The position numbers were made by a program, and so were the translations under genes. The notes below the pieces were generated by a model that saw only the letters and a program-made list of their open reading frames with translations, did not search any database and had not been told where the DNA came from. This document shows, in pieces, positions 10,702-22,529 of a stretch of DNA of 52,648 nt. The DNA comes from Chlamydomonas sphaeroides (lineage: Eukaryota; Chlorophyta; Chlorophyceae; Chlamydomonadales; Chlamydomonadaceae), in the NCBI GenBank assembly GCA_001662425.1, contig BDDC01000593.1:1-52648 (forward strand), read 5' to 3'. Every line of letters begins with the position of its first letter. Within the stretch, counting starts at the first letter, position 1.

Positions 10702-13700
10702 TTACGCGGTGGCCTCCTCGGCGACGGGCGCGGCAGCCGCCGGCCGCTCGACCTTGGTGCCGACCTCCTCCGAGTAGTCGCCGTGCACCTGTTTGGTTGG
10801 AGCGGGGAGAGGGGGAGGCAGTATGGACATGGGTGAGTTTGGGGCCGGAGAGGGGGAAGCAGTGCGAGGCAGCTGTAGCCGCACAGTGGCTGAGGCGGTC
10901 ACCCCGCATCTGGCTGGCGATTGCGGCCGGGAGATTGCTTCTGAAAGGGGATTCGAACGCAGCCGCCTCCCGCTCCATGCAGCGCGGTTGAAACGACTAG
11001 CCTCTCGTGTGCATGCAGCCCACGCGCCGCCTGCCCAGCCGCTGCACTCCACGTGACCAGCCCGATCCGCCAAAACCCGGTTGCACCCCATCCCCACGGC
11101 CCGGCATCCCCAGGGCGCGCACCTCCATGAGCTTGGTGATGTCGAACTTGGGCGCCTTGAGCACCTTCACCTTGCGGATGAAGGTGTTCTGCGGGGTACG
11201 GAGGAGAGCCGGGTATGGCAGGGAAAAGAGGGCGTCAGGGAAGCGACGCTGGCAACGGTAGGCCAATTCGAGCAGCACAACAGCAGCAGGTCGTGGGACG
11301 ACGCGACGGCCGGGGTGCGGTGGGCGCTGGGCTGCCTTGGCTGAGGACCGTCGTGCTGCAGCGGCGCTGAGGCCCGCGGGCGGCCATGCCAAGGGCAAAC
11401 CCAGCGTCCGCGGGGCCTCCAGGGTGGGTGGCCACATGAATGACGGCCGCTAGGCGCAGAGCCGCCGCGCCGCGCCGCAGCCAGGGCGTGCCGCCGCGCC
11501 GCTGCACTCCGCAGCTGCCTGGGCAGCGACCGTGCGAATGCATGCCCGGCTGCCCAGCATGGCCACTGTTCGCTATTCGGTACCGCAGTGAGCCAGTCAG
11601 CGCTCCGATTCGAGCTCCACGCGGTACCAATGCAGCGGTAGCACTCGGCGGCGCTGAGCCGGCGCTGCCGCAGGCTGCGTCGAAGCCACGCCACGCGCCC
11701 ACCGCATCAGCGCCGGGCCGCGTTGAACTTGTCGTGACCTCCTACTCAGCCCGCCAAGGCCTCCGTCCCTCCCGTACCCATCCTGCTCCGGCCCGCCCCT
11801 TGCAGCGCCGCAGCCAGGCTGTCTCGCACCTGCAGGGGGTAGATGCCCTGGCACGACTTCTCAATGTCCTTGCCGATGGACTCGGGAATGAGCTTGGCCA
11901 CGAGCTCCTTCAGGTCGCAGCTGGTCGCCTCGCGGGTAATGATCTCCATCATCTTCTTGCGGATTTGGCGGATCTGGGGACGGGGGCGTCGTGCATTGGG
12001 GGGCGGGCATGGTTGAGTTGGGCGCTTCGGGGCTATCGGGCTCGGGAGTTGGGCGCTACATATGCCAAGCACCTAGATCAGCTGCCTTGCTTGCGCAGGT
12101 ATATGCTGCATTCCGCTGCCCCGAATGTGCGATCAAGCTGGCTGCCCGGGGTTGTCATGGACGGAGGGCGCTGGCACGGAGCACGCATTGGTGCAGGCTG
12201 CCGTCGTCCACGCGCCTGGCACTTCATCAGCTGCTGCATTACGCTCCGGCGGCGCGCGCTGCTGTTCTCCGCCCTGGGCATCGTGCCCATGCGCCCGTTG
12301 CGCTGCGCTGCTACCAAGCGGCCTCAGCAGCCCCGCGGCGGCGACAGCAGCTCCCGCTGAAGCCGCCGCCGTGCTCACGCCAGCGAACCCACGGGTGGCC
12401 GTTGCAGCTCAGTGCCACTGCGGCTCCTGACCACAAGCCCCGCGAACAGAACGTGCCAGCCGCCGGGCCAGGGGCCCAGTCAAAACGCTGGGTCGCCGCT
12501 GAGGCGCGCCCCCCCCTCCCCGCGTAGCTTGAGCCAAGCAAGCTGGTGGGCGTGTGCCCGCAGGGCAAGCTGCAGCCGCGCTCCCGTGCCAGCCGCTCGC
12601 CGTGAGCACAGCTGCAGCGCAAGCGCTCCGGGCCCCAGGGCTGCTGCGAGCCATTTGCCAGCCGCAGGAGCGACATGAGGCTGTCCGCTACGTTGGGCGG
12701 AAGCTGCTGTCCAAGCCGCTTCCGCCTCCGCTTCTGTGACTGCTGCTGAAGCCAGGGGGTGTGCGCCCGTTGCTAGAAGCTGGGAGGCATCTGCGCCATA
12801 TTCGCCGACCGCCATGCATACATCCTGCTCCGCTGCTCGCTTGCCGCTGCTGCTCCAGGCTATGCTCGGCTCCCGTCCAGAGGAAAGTGTTACGTGACGC
12901 GGGGACAGGCAAGCAGAAGGAGACTCCCTGGCCCACGGCATCCAAGCTCCTCCCCTCCCGCCCACCCAAACCCCACGCCAGCGCGATTTGCCGCACCTGC
13001 GCGCTCTGGGCGTAGCAGGTGCGCTTGATCTGGCCCTGGCGCTTCTTGGTGAACGAGATGCAGAAGACGCGCAGGGTGTAGCCGTCCGTGGTCTTGACGT
13101 CCACGTACGCCTCGATCAGGGTCTGCCACTTGCGGACCAGCGAGCGGAGCTTGTCCGTCGTGAAGTCCATGCCCTGTGCGGCAGGGAGCCGGGAACACCG
13201 GGCGCTGCGTCGGCCGCGAGCTCGGCCACAGCGCATTGGGACCCCGCAGCTGCGGGCGCCGGGGGAACTCCTGGGCGGCTTGCGGCTGGGAGCTGCGCCT
13301 GTGCTGCTGCGTAGCTGTCAGTGTCCACTGCGACGCTGGGCTCGGATTGGGCAGCGAGCTGGGCTGGGCTGCGCGGGCGAGCGCCGGCCGAGGCCGGCGC
13401 CGCCGAGCCGCAGCGTCAGCAGCGGCATGGACGCAGGGGCTCGCCCGTGATCGTGCCACTACTGCTAGCGCCAGCGCGCGCCGCAGCGCGTCCGAGCTCC
13501 AGCTGGCGAGCTGGTGCTGGCCTCGGCTGGCCAAGGGCAGCAGGACCCTGGGCCCGACTGGGCCAGCCAGGGACTAATGCGGGCGCCTGCCCCCCAAGCT
13601 CCATGCCGGAGGTCCCGCATGGCTCCATGCGTGGCGTCCCAGGCCTTTGCTAAGCGCCAGAGCTGGTGCGGGCCTCCGGCCTCCGCCGAATCCAAGCATG

Positions 13701-14416
13701 CTGCTCGCCAGTGGTCGCAAGCTCCAGGAACTGCCGAGACAGTTCTCCTGCGTTTCTGAGATGCTCCGACTGTCGCACGTAATGGCGCGGTGTCGCGCTC
13801 GGCCGCCCTCAGCCGCCCATGCCGCCGCAGCCTACTGCACTGCATGCACTGCAAAGCCCCTTCTGCTCACCCAGAAGTTGGTGAGGCAGTTGCGGCCCTG
13901 GACGTCCTCAACGCGGAGGCGCATCTTGCGGAAGGCATCGTCCTCGTTCTGCGGGCGCGCCCAAAGCGGTCAGTCGCGTGTTCCTAAGCGATCTGAGGAT
14001 GCTGGCTACCAGCAATAGCGACTGGCGGCATTTGTGGGGGCGTGCCGCCGCCATACCTTCTGCAGGTCGGCGAGCGAGACCTCGAACACACGGCCCTTGA
14101 GCGCCTCAGACGCAATCTGCAGGGCAATGCAAGCTCGTTAGACGGTGCGGCGGCGTCGCAAATGTGCCGCGCCGCCCCGATGCCCACCTTGGTACCCTGC
14201 GTCCTGGTCACCAGGGTCTTGCCCACGTTGCGGACGGTGAACATGGTGGGCGCCTTGATGTCATACCAGTCCTTCTTGGCGAAGGGGTCCGAGCTGCGGG
14301 GAGGAGACAGGAGCGTGGGCGGCCTGCCGCGGCTGGCGGGAGCATGGCGCGACTTACGCCTTCTTCTTGCCTCCCTTCTTCCCCTTGCTGATGCGCTTGT
14401 TCTTGCCGACAGCCAT
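10702..14416 (-). CDS. RPS3A: 40S ribosomal protein eS1 (S3a)
   Basis: Eight exons on the minus strand join to 258 residues: 14358-14416, 14188-14293, 14057-14116, 13871-13948, 12997-13173, 11830-11973, 11123-11188, 10702-10788. The protein starts MAVGKNKRISKGKKGGKKKA and continues with family hallmarks: DWYDIKAPTMF, VGKTLVTRTQGTK, KGRVFEVSLADLQ, REATSCDLKELVAKLIP, the IYPLQ exon end, FIRKVKVLKAPKFD and KLMEVHGDY. Length is normal for eS1. The protein is a structural component of the small ribosomal subunit near the mRNA exit region. The ATG has A at -3 and GCT as second codon, a good context. Introns range from 64 to 1023 nt; intron 5 (11974-12996) is the longest. I looked for snoRNA-like C/D boxes in the introns and found none convincing. 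Identity is secure. Confidence 0.97.
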
Positions 14417-15324
14417 GGTTGCAGCCGGTAGTCAACAAGCTAGCTGCTGACCAAAAGAGGGTGCGCACGGCAACACTCGGCCCCTTGACACTCCGCATGA
14501 GCGCAATGGGAACTCTTGCCCAGGCAATGCCCCAGCGCACTGCCCTTTCACACACTTGGATACTCTACATTGTGGAGTCTCTAATTGACAACCTGCAAAG
14601 TCCAAAGCACTGCTGCGCGCATTCCCGACCACCATACGGTCTCCGCTGCTGGCCCAGCTTCCCCAATACATAGCTCATGCAGAAGCTATGACAACCTTAG
14701 GAGTTGTGATGGTTCGCCTCGGCAAGTTAGATGTTGGGTTGCCATGCGGGCCTGCGCCGAGGCTCGGGACCTGGCAAGCGGCTTGGCTGAAGGCGACAGC
14801 CACTGCGATGAGGTTGCAGCGCGGCCTTGGCGGGAACTGGTGCTCTAGGGACGCCAGCGACCCCCCTGGGGGCCCCACAGGCGGCCCCTGCCAGAACGCG
14901 AGGTTGCGTGGCGGCCAACAGCCTTCCCGCAGCCGACAACAGGTTGGGACCATGAAGCTGTCGGTGGCGCCGTGGCGCACGTGTTACAGCACGGGATACT
15001 TTCAATCGACGAGGCGGCGGCTGCGAGCCCTGCCCGGCGGGCCGGCCGTCCGGCGCCCAGGGGTCCCGCCCCAGCTCCAAGACCAGGGGTCTGCTGGCAT
15101 ACTCTGTCGCGCGATGGCAACAAAATGCTCGATGTCACGAATTCCATCGTTACACCAGGCCTCGCTGATGGCGGCGTGCGCTGCGCTGGCCAACGCGTCG
15201 GTCTCGGTCCGGGCAAGGGGGCAGCCGGCAGCGGACGCGGTTGTGCGGCATGCCAGGCAACATACTGTCGACAACAGCGGACCGGCAGGCAAGCCTGCGC
15301 TGCATAGCACGGCGTTTCGGGTAC
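14417..15324. other. Intergenic: RPS3A promoter side
   Basis: The left end carries the RPS3A promoter and 5' UTR, transcribed leftward. The rest has no coherent exon chain on either strand. I see no strong repeat apart from the duplicated block that begins near 15325. Confidence 0.5.
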
Positions 15325-15840
15325 GGCGTGTTGTGCCGTTCACTACTTCGTTGTGTTGCGCTGCCCTTGCGTGTATCGTTCGTCCTCTCGCCTTAGCCTT
15401 CGCATAGCCCTACACCCTTGACCATCAGGAACGCTCAGAAGCTCGTTGCACCGCTGCTGGAAGCCGTGGGCGTCAGGGGCTAGGTCGCCCCGGTCCGCTG
15501 GGCTGCCCGGGCGGCTGAGGGGGTGACAGCATCCGGCAGCAAGCCCAGGGCGCCCCCTGGCATAGTGGACGTGTCGTTGGGCCTGCTCATGGCCGGGGCC
15601 AGTGAGTGCGCACCCTTGGCTTTTTTCACTGTTCAACCTTGGTTAGGGCGACGGGCTTACAGGGCCTGGGAGCTTATCCTTGGCTTGGCACAGCTGCCAT
15701 TGAGCTGATCCTGGCGTCCTGCGCTCTGCAGACCGTGCCCTCCATATCCCTGCTGCGCAGGCCCTCCCGCTCACAGTGCACATGCACCACCTGTCGTGAA
15801 GCCAAGCGAATGCGTTGATCGCGGCTGCCTGTATGGGCCC
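15325..15840 (+). pseudogene. Pseudogene of the AGT 5' region (promoter, exon 1, intron 1, exon 2)
   Basis: This block aligns base by base, with scattered differences, to about 42563-43070 at the start of the functional AGT gene. The exon 1 copy begins at 15424. Its start codon is ATC instead of ATG, and codon 20 (Tyr TAT in the functional gene) is TAG at 15481-15483. The presequence is otherwise readable (RNAQKLVAPLLEAVG). Intron 1 sequence and an exon 2 copy (around 15730-15800) are also present, with the exon 2 acceptor AG mutated. Because intron and upstream DNA are copied, this is a DNA-level duplication, not a processed retrocopy. Nothing after intron 2 is found here. It cannot make AGT. 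Confidence 0.85.
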
Positions 15841-16413
15841 TCTCCTGGCGTCGGACAGCCGTGCGCAATCAGGACATGGTGTTCAGCTGCTGACGCACCC
15901 AACGAGCCCCGGTGTCTCTAGACGCCGCTCACCCGGATGTTCGTGTCTCACTATGAGCGTATGTGCGGGTATGTGTGCTTAAAGTTAGCTAGGTGCTGAT
16001 GCAGTGCTGGCTGCGCAGGTCCTCCTGCTGCCGGGGCATGAGGGTTGGCACGGTGGTCTGCCGTGTGCAGCCAGGGAGGGATGTGAGGGCAAAGGAGCGC
16101 CCGCGGCTGTCCGTCAGATCGCAACGCTTGTCAAGGTGGACGAGGCGGGCGTGCAACGCTCGCATGCAGCCCTGCTCTTGCCCATTGTTTGCGTGCCTGC
16201 AATGAATAACCACACACATGGGACGTGCTGTCCCGTGCTGGCTTTTGTAAGTGTGGGGGGGGAAGGGGCGACCGAGCAGGGTATCCGTACCAACCGTACG
16301 GCAGCCGGCACGACCACACGACCATGCGGTGCAGCATGCCATGTAGTCGCCGAGCAACCAAACCGAGCCATCCTCAGCATCTGAATTTCTATCTTACTCT
16401 TCATACGGGCACC
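15841..16413. other. Intergenic: promoter side of the DUF4079 gene
   Basis: No exon chain is visible. The segment should carry the promoter and 5' UTR of the rightward gene starting at 16414. Confidence 0.45.
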
Positions 16414-18346
16414 ATGATGAAGCTGCAGCGCCCCGCCACTGTTGCGCGCACCGGCCGCGCGATGCCGGTGCTTGCTGTCGCTCGCCCGCAGCTCAAATCG
16501 GTCGTCAAGGCCTCGAAGCCAGCTGAGACGAAGCTCATGTCGACGGCCATGCCCCGTGAGTAGCCTAGTCGACGCGCGCTGCAGGAGGTTCGAGAAGAGT
16601 AGAATTCCATCTCGCGGCCGTCATCGCGTCAGCGTGTGCATGTCTTCTCTGCGACAACACTTCAAGTCACATCGTGGCGGGTATGGCAGCGCCCCAGCGT
16701 GCCTTTCTTGCCGGCCTTCCCACGCCCACTTGCGATGCGCCTGTTCCTCGCTGTCCCTCCCGTCCTCTGGCATCCTGTCGCAGTGTTCACCATCGCCGCC
16801 GTCGACGCCGTCTACAACTTCCTGCAGCCGCAGGCCGAGTACTTCAAGACCCTCAACCTGCCCGAGGTGCGGCCGCGTGCCGGGGACCCGCTTGGCGATT
16901 TGGGTTCGGCACGAGGCGGCCCCGCGGACTGACCCCCGCCGCCGCTGCCCATGTGCCCCGCCTCCTCCACAGCCCCTCATCCACTGGGGCCACCCCGGCA
17001 ACATGGCCGTCGTCCTGTTCGGTGAGCCCAGCCCGTGGGCGCCTGCCCTGCCCCTGCTTCCTGTAGCCAGAACCGCGCTCCGTGCCGGGTCGTGACTGGC
17101 CGCCGGCGCCCTGCCTGAGTGCTCCTCTCACCGGGCTGTCGCATGTATGTGCGTGCAACGACGGGCGCGCCCCGTCACACCGTTACCGCCGCCCCGGAGA
17201 CGTGCTCCTAGATGTTGGCAAACTAGTTCAATAATGCCTCGATGCGTGCCCCGCGATCCCAACTGCAGCCATGGGCGGCTATGGTGCTGCTTACCTGGGC
17301 TGGCAGATTCGCACCTCTACCGACGGGGTGAGCGCTGGGGAACAGCGTACAGTAGAAGGCTGCGAGGCGTGCGCTGACGGTGGTCCAGTGCCGACATCCT
17401 GTTTCGCCGCTGTTGGCCGCTTCAAACGAAGTCCTGATTTCCCATGACCTCTGTCGTACGCCCGTACGCGTGCCATACCATGCGAACAGGACGTGGTGGC
17501 CAAGGCCAAGGACATGCACCCCAAGGTACGGCACGGCTCGCATCACCCTCTGCCACCATGCGGCAGCTCTGGCCATATCTGGCTGCGCCGCTGCCCCATG
17601 TCGTCGGCCAGCACCCCCGCCCGCCACTGGCCCCAATACCTCCGTGCGCCTGCACGTCCGCCTGACGCCCCGCCCTGCCGCTCGCTTGCCTCCGCAGCTG
17701 GCCGCCGGCATGTTCTTCTTCTTCGCCCTCGGCGCCATGGGCGGCATGATGGTGCGTCAGGGAACTCGCTTCCGCAGCCAGAACTTATTGCGCCGGCATG
17801 GTGGGCGGCCACGGCTGCCAGCCATCATGCCTTCACGGCCGTCATCCTGTGAACCCCCCCCCCCCAACCACCAGTCCCACACCGCACACCCATCCTCTCA
17901 TCCCTCCGGCCCCTCCCGTCCCTCCCTCCGCTCTCGCTCCCCTCCAGAGCCTCATCATGCAGGACAAGCCCATCTTCGCCAGCCCCCACGTGTGGACCGG
18001 CCTCGCGGGCCTGGGCCTGCTGGGCGTGCAGTCGCTGCTGCCGCTCGCCTTCGCCAGCGGCACCGGCGAGGCGCGCACCGCGGTGAGTTGAGGCGCCGCC
18101 GCAGGCTCGCCCCTGCCTTCCGGCGCCAGGAGCGCCTCCTTCCCGGCCGCATGCGTCAAACATACCGGGGTCCTGTTCTACTAGGCACTTAAAGACCCTA
18201 GCCTGAACCCTGCATGCCTGCCCCCTCCCCTGCCCTCCCCTCCCCCTGCCTCACCTACCCCGCAGCACGCGTACCTGGGCAGCGGCATCATGGCGCTGTT
18301 CCTGGTGCACGCCGCGCTGGGCCTGAACCTGGGGCTCAGCATCTGA
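16414..18346 (+). CDS. Plastid-targeted integral membrane protein, DUF4079 type
   Basis: Eight exons join to 212 residues: 16414-16555, 16784-16866, 16973-17021, 17269-17327, 17490-17525, 17698-17751, 17948-18082, 18266-18346 (TGA). All phases agree. The N-terminus (MMKLQRPATVARTGRAMPVL, followed by more basic/Ala residues) looks like a chloroplast transit peptide of about 40 residues. Four hydrophobic spans follow: around 80-107 (HWGHPGNMAVVLFG, then GGYGAAYLGWQIR), 124-143, 155-176 and 188-212. Conserved-looking histidines fall in IHWGH, DMHPK, SPHVW, AHAYLG and VHAALG. These features match DUF4079 (PF13301), known from cyanobacteria and plastids and uncharacterised. Heme binding by the membrane histidines is speculation. 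No TGTAA was found nearby downstream. Confidence 0.85.
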
Positions 18347-19462
18347 GCACAGCCGGGCACTGTGAGCAGGCCATCAGAGCCACCGACCCACCGACTGAAG
18401 TCAGCACGTGACGGGAACATTGTTCTTCGTATGACATGATGGGAAGGGATCACCACTCGACGTGGATCGTGAGAGGGCGTGCGCGCGCGCCAACTGCACA
18501 CGTGTGAAAGTACGCCTAGTTGCGGCACAAGCTGCGGAGTGAGCCGTCATTGTGAACGTCACTAGCGCGCCGCGCACTTCTGGCTGATTGCCGGATGTGC
18601 GGGGAGCCCGAGGGAGCCGTGAGATGAGCCGTGAGATGAGCTGAGAGATGGAGAGTTGAGAGCTGAGCGGAGTGAGCTGCGCTGAATGCGAATGAGAGCT
18701 AGCGGGCCCACAGGGCTGGAGGCACGCGGCGAGGTTCATGACGCTGGTTTGCCTACACAACGGCCGCACCGCTGCGCATTGCAGCGGTGGAGCCCCCATT
18801 GGGGCTTTTTTTTGCGGCAGTGAGCCCTGACACGAGCCTCCATGAATCTCTTCACGGTCCCGTGTCACACCGGACACCTCACCTCACACAGAACACCATA
18901 TCGTCCGCGTGCCCCGATATACAGCGTGCGCGCCCCACGCAGTGTCAGCAAGTCCCCAGGTCAGTGTGTCGCGCCCCGCGCATGCGGCGCGCCGTCCTGC
19001 GTCACTCGGTCAAATCTGTTCCCTGTCCCCAGCTGGCCACAACTGGCCTCCTACATGGCCCCACGAGCTCCTCTCTGTGACAGGCCGCAGCATGCCGCCT
19101 CTCCGGTGGCCCCGCATGCGACAGCAGTCTTTCGCCGCACCCCGCACCCTGCGGCCACCGAACACACCGTCGTCGCTTCCGCAGCGGGCTCCGGTCCCCA
19201 GCACGCCTCCGCAGATCGGCGCCGCGAACCCCACTGGCCGCATCGCAGGCGCACAGGTGCCCACATGTGCCCCTGCCCTCCACACCCAGCTGCGCCTCCT
19301 GCACGGCACGATATTCACGCGCCGTGGCCGCCCGACTGCACGCGCCAGCGCCAGCGCCAATGCCAGCGTGGCCCCCGCGTCCACGCCGCTCGGCATGGCG
19401 CCGCCGTGATGCGGCGCCCCGCACCGGCGCCTCCTCCTCGCTCCTGCTTGCGCTGCTGCGCT
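18347..19462. other. Convergent intergenic region between the DUF4079 gene and CHLG
   Basis: Both flanking genes end here, so it holds two 3' UTRs. No exon chain is visible. It contains a purine-rich stretch around 18600-18680 with repeated GATGAGC/GTGAGATGAG words, and the double hairpin plus T-run at 18767-18813. Confidence 0.5.
18767..18813 (+). terminator. Two perfect hairpins followed by T8 (terminator-like, possible small-RNA 3' end)
   Basis: Hairpin 1 has a 9-bp perfect stem (CACCGCTGC with GCAGCGGTG, loop GCATT, 18767-18789). Hairpin 2 has a 6-bp perfect stem (AGCCCC with GGGGCT, loop CATT, 18791-18806). It runs into eight T ending at 18813. The layout resembles an intrinsic or Pol III terminator. 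It could end a short non-coding RNA or sit in the DUF4079 3' UTR. No recognisable snRNA, SRP or tRNA body lies upstream. Confidence 0.4.
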
Positions 19463-22400
19463 TTACATGGCGCCGGTGGCGGCGGCGATGGCGTTGTAGT
19501 GGTGCCCGATAGCCAGGCCGGTGGTGAGCAGGCCGAATACCAGGAAGGGCTGCGCAGAGGCCTGGTACTTGACGTCGTTGGCGATGGGGTCGGGCAGGAA
19601 GTACTTGATCTGGAAGAAGATCTGCACAGCGTACGGTACATGGCGCAAGGAGGAGGGGCAGGGAAGGGGTTACAACCAACACCGGGGCTACAAAGCGCAG
19701 CGCACGACGAGGTGATAGCAGGCAAGGACGCGAGCAGACAGCCGTGCATGCTCGCACAAGGGCCACTGTAGGAGGACGCCTCCCCAGGCTCCACTCCGCA
19801 GCTGCTACTATTGGTCGCAGCGCTGGCGCTGGCGGGGCCACTCCAGCTCTCGCCAGTCCCGCCCGAGCCTCATCACGGCTGCGCCCCTGGCGCCTGCACA
19901 GCCTCGAGGCCCCGGCTCCCCGCACCTGCGGCAGGATGAGCGCCAGCAGCACCGCGGCGTACGTGTTCTCGTGCAGGCCCCAGAACAGGTAGGCGGCCAC
20001 GCCCAGCTGCGTCACGTCAATGGTGGACACGCAGATCCACTTGGCCGTGTCCACACCAAACGCCACCGGCAGCGACTGCAGGCCCATCTGCCTGCGGGGC
20101 GCAGTACGGGGCAGGGGCGCGGGACGGAAGAGGGTCAACGGTAGGAACGCCGAAAGCTCTGAAGGGTTGGGCATGTGGGCACGTGCGAAGGGCGGGGGCG
20201 GGAGAGGGTCCTCGCCGGGGCTGGGCCGTGCGAACAGCGGACTGACGCGCTGCTGCGTTGCAGCAGCTGCCCGCCTCCCAGGACGCATGCCAGCAAGCAC
20301 CAGTCTCTCTGTGCAGCTGCGCAAGCCGCCTGGCATGGCAACCCGATTCCTGCAGAGCGGGCCACCCCGCCGCCGGCGCCCCGTGCTGCTTGTCGCCCTA
20401 GCCATGCCGCTAGCCGCATGCCTTCGTCCGGCGCCCATCCCCCGTCTAGCGCTTCTGCTGCCCGCCCTGGACCTGCCTCCCCCAAAGTACTATCCGTGCT
20501 GTGGCCCCCTGCGTCCATGCACCCGCCGTGCCCTACAGGTCCTGCTCATCCTTAGCCTCCCCTGCCCAATCTTGCCCTGCCTTGTTTCCTGCAGCCAATT
20601 GCCCTGTCCCACCCCATCCGCTGCATGGCCCTCTCCCCCTGCCCACCTACAGCCCGACGCTCCTCGCCAGGTGCTGCCCCGCCCTGCCGCTGCCCCCACC
20701 CTGCCCGCTGCGTCTCTGTCTCTGCCCCTTCTCCCCGCCCCACCTGTCGCCCTCAATGCTCTTGAAGTCGTTGACAATGGCAATGCCAAGGCCCGCCAGC
20801 GAGTAGGCCACAGTGAGCGCCATCACGTCCAGCGTCAGGGTGCCGAACAGAGCCTGCGGACAGCGCCCAGGGGACTGATTCAGCCACGGACTAAGAGCCC
20901 AGCCCGGGTGCTTGTGCGGAAGGACCGCGGCCGGTATTCGGCTTTAAGCGCAGCGCACGCGTGCCATCTCCTGACCCGCCGTCCCAGGCCAACACTGCCT
21001 GGCTCGGTCTTTGCTCCGAAGCCGCAGCCTACCACGCGTGCTCCCCGGGCAGCCACCCCGGCACCGGCCCAACCGTCATGCCACCCAGGCCCCTTTGGTG
21101 CCCAGCTGCGGTTGGCCCAGCCCCAGCCCTGTGCCCAGCCCCACGGCCCCGCCCGGCCCGGCCCTCCAGGGCATTGGCCGGCATCGGGCGCCCGCCAGCG
21201 TGCAGGCGTGCTCCACACTTGACCACCGTCCCCGATCAACATGGTCAATCAGCGTGCAGCGCCGGCCCAGCCGCTGGGTCATCTTCTCCCTCCACAGCCC
21301 CCCGTGCACCGTTCGCGGCGCCCCCGCCCCGCAACCGCAGCCCACACCGCAGCCCAGCCGCCCCCGGCCTCGCCGCCCCACCTGGCCGGCCCACCAGGGC
21401 AGCGCAATGTAGGAGGAGCCCAGGGCGTAGTTGCCCGCCCAGCCGCTCTGCTTGAGCTTGAGCGGCGGCGCCGAGTAGATGTAGGAGATGAAGGAGCCGA
21501 AGATGGCCAGCATCAGCAGCGTGGGCTGCTCGTGGCCGGCCCAGTTGTCGAGCGTGTAGGCGATGCCCAGGCCGCCCAGCAGCAGCACCCAGATCTGAAT
21601 GATCACGTCCCGCTCCGAGATGCGGCCTGGTGGGTGGGTCGGGGGAGATGAGAGGTGTGCAAGGGAATGTGGGTCGGGGGGTACCAGGGTTGCAGACTGA
21701 GGCTGTGTATGGGTAGTGAAGGCCCGGGGATGGGCTGGAGCTGTTCTAGGGATAGAGGTCAGCGATGAATACGAGTTGGGTGCGGTTGGCATGAGTCGGC
21801 AGCTGGGTTTGGGGAGATGGGGGGCCAGCGCCTCGTGCCGGATGGCTCCCCGCTTCCGTGTCCGCGTTTCCCCTGTGCCCCCGCCGCGCCCAGCGTCACG
21901 CACCCGAGGGGATGGGGCGGTAGGGCTCGTTGATGGCGTCGATCTCGCGGTCATACCAGTCGTTGATGGTTTGCGTGTAGCCGGTCAGGCACGGGCCCGA
22001 CATCATCATGCAGGTCAGCAGCTGCGCGATGTTGGTAGGGTTGTTCCACTGGTAGTGGCCCGAGGCGGCAGCACCGCAAGCGACACCTGCGCGTGGGGTA
22101 TCGCGGCGTCGCCATCGTCCACATCCGGCGCTTGCACGTGTCGCGCAGCCTGCTCACCCCAGATGAGAGGAATCCACGTAACAGGCTTGGTGAGCTGCAC
22201 GCGGATCTTCCAGATATCCGTCTCAAGCGCCGCGCCCTTCATGCCCAGCATTTGCCGCGCGGCCCCGGACGCGTCGGCCTTGCTGTCCTTCTTGTCCTCG
22301 GTCGCCTGCTGGTTCAATGCCTTCAGCGACACGCGACCTGTGCCGGAGAGCGACCATGTTGCGCTTAAGAAGGTTGCCGAGGTTTGCAATTGCCGATTGC

Positions 22401-22529
22401 AACTCCCTCCGCTTGGCGCTCACCCAGCGCTGGGCGCACGCATGTCGTTCCAAATGGGCGACCAGTAGCGGAGCGGTTCGCCTTGGCAGCAACCCGCCCG
22501 CTAGCAGCAGAAGCTCGCAGCGCCTGCAT
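19463..22529 (-). CDS. CHLG: Chlorophyll synthase (chlorophyllide a polyprenyltransferase)
   Basis: Seven exons on the minus strand give 382 residues: 22424-22529, 22158-22337, 21904-22086, 21382-21626, 20744-20853, 19926-20091, 19463-19621 (TAA). The enzyme esterifies chlorophyllide with phytyl or geranylgeranyl diphosphate in thylakoid membranes, the last step of chlorophyll synthesis. Residues 1 to about 45 (MQALRASAASGRVAAKANRS onward) form a plastid transit peptide. UbiA-family hallmarks follow: the first Asp motif NDWYDREID (137-145) continuing into AINEPYRPIPSG, and the second, DFKSIEGD (267-274). Around them lie eight or so hydrophobic spans. The C-terminal exon reads FFQIKYFLPDPIANDVKYQ then ASAQPFLVFG, diagnostic for ChlG rather than homogentisate or bacteriochlorophyll homologues. 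Length fits algal ChlG. Start ATG has A at -3. Identity is secure. Confidence 0.97.

Noticed and set aside
12205..12240. Possible C/D-box snoRNA in RPS3A intron 5 (minus-strand TGATGA)
   Set aside because: No CTGA D box lies at a proper distance and the flanks do not form a terminal stem.
15002..15343. - strand open frame with Cys/His residues resembling a retroelement zinc finger
   Set aside because: The Cys spacing does not match the LINE knuckle and neighbouring frames give no reverse transcriptase motif.
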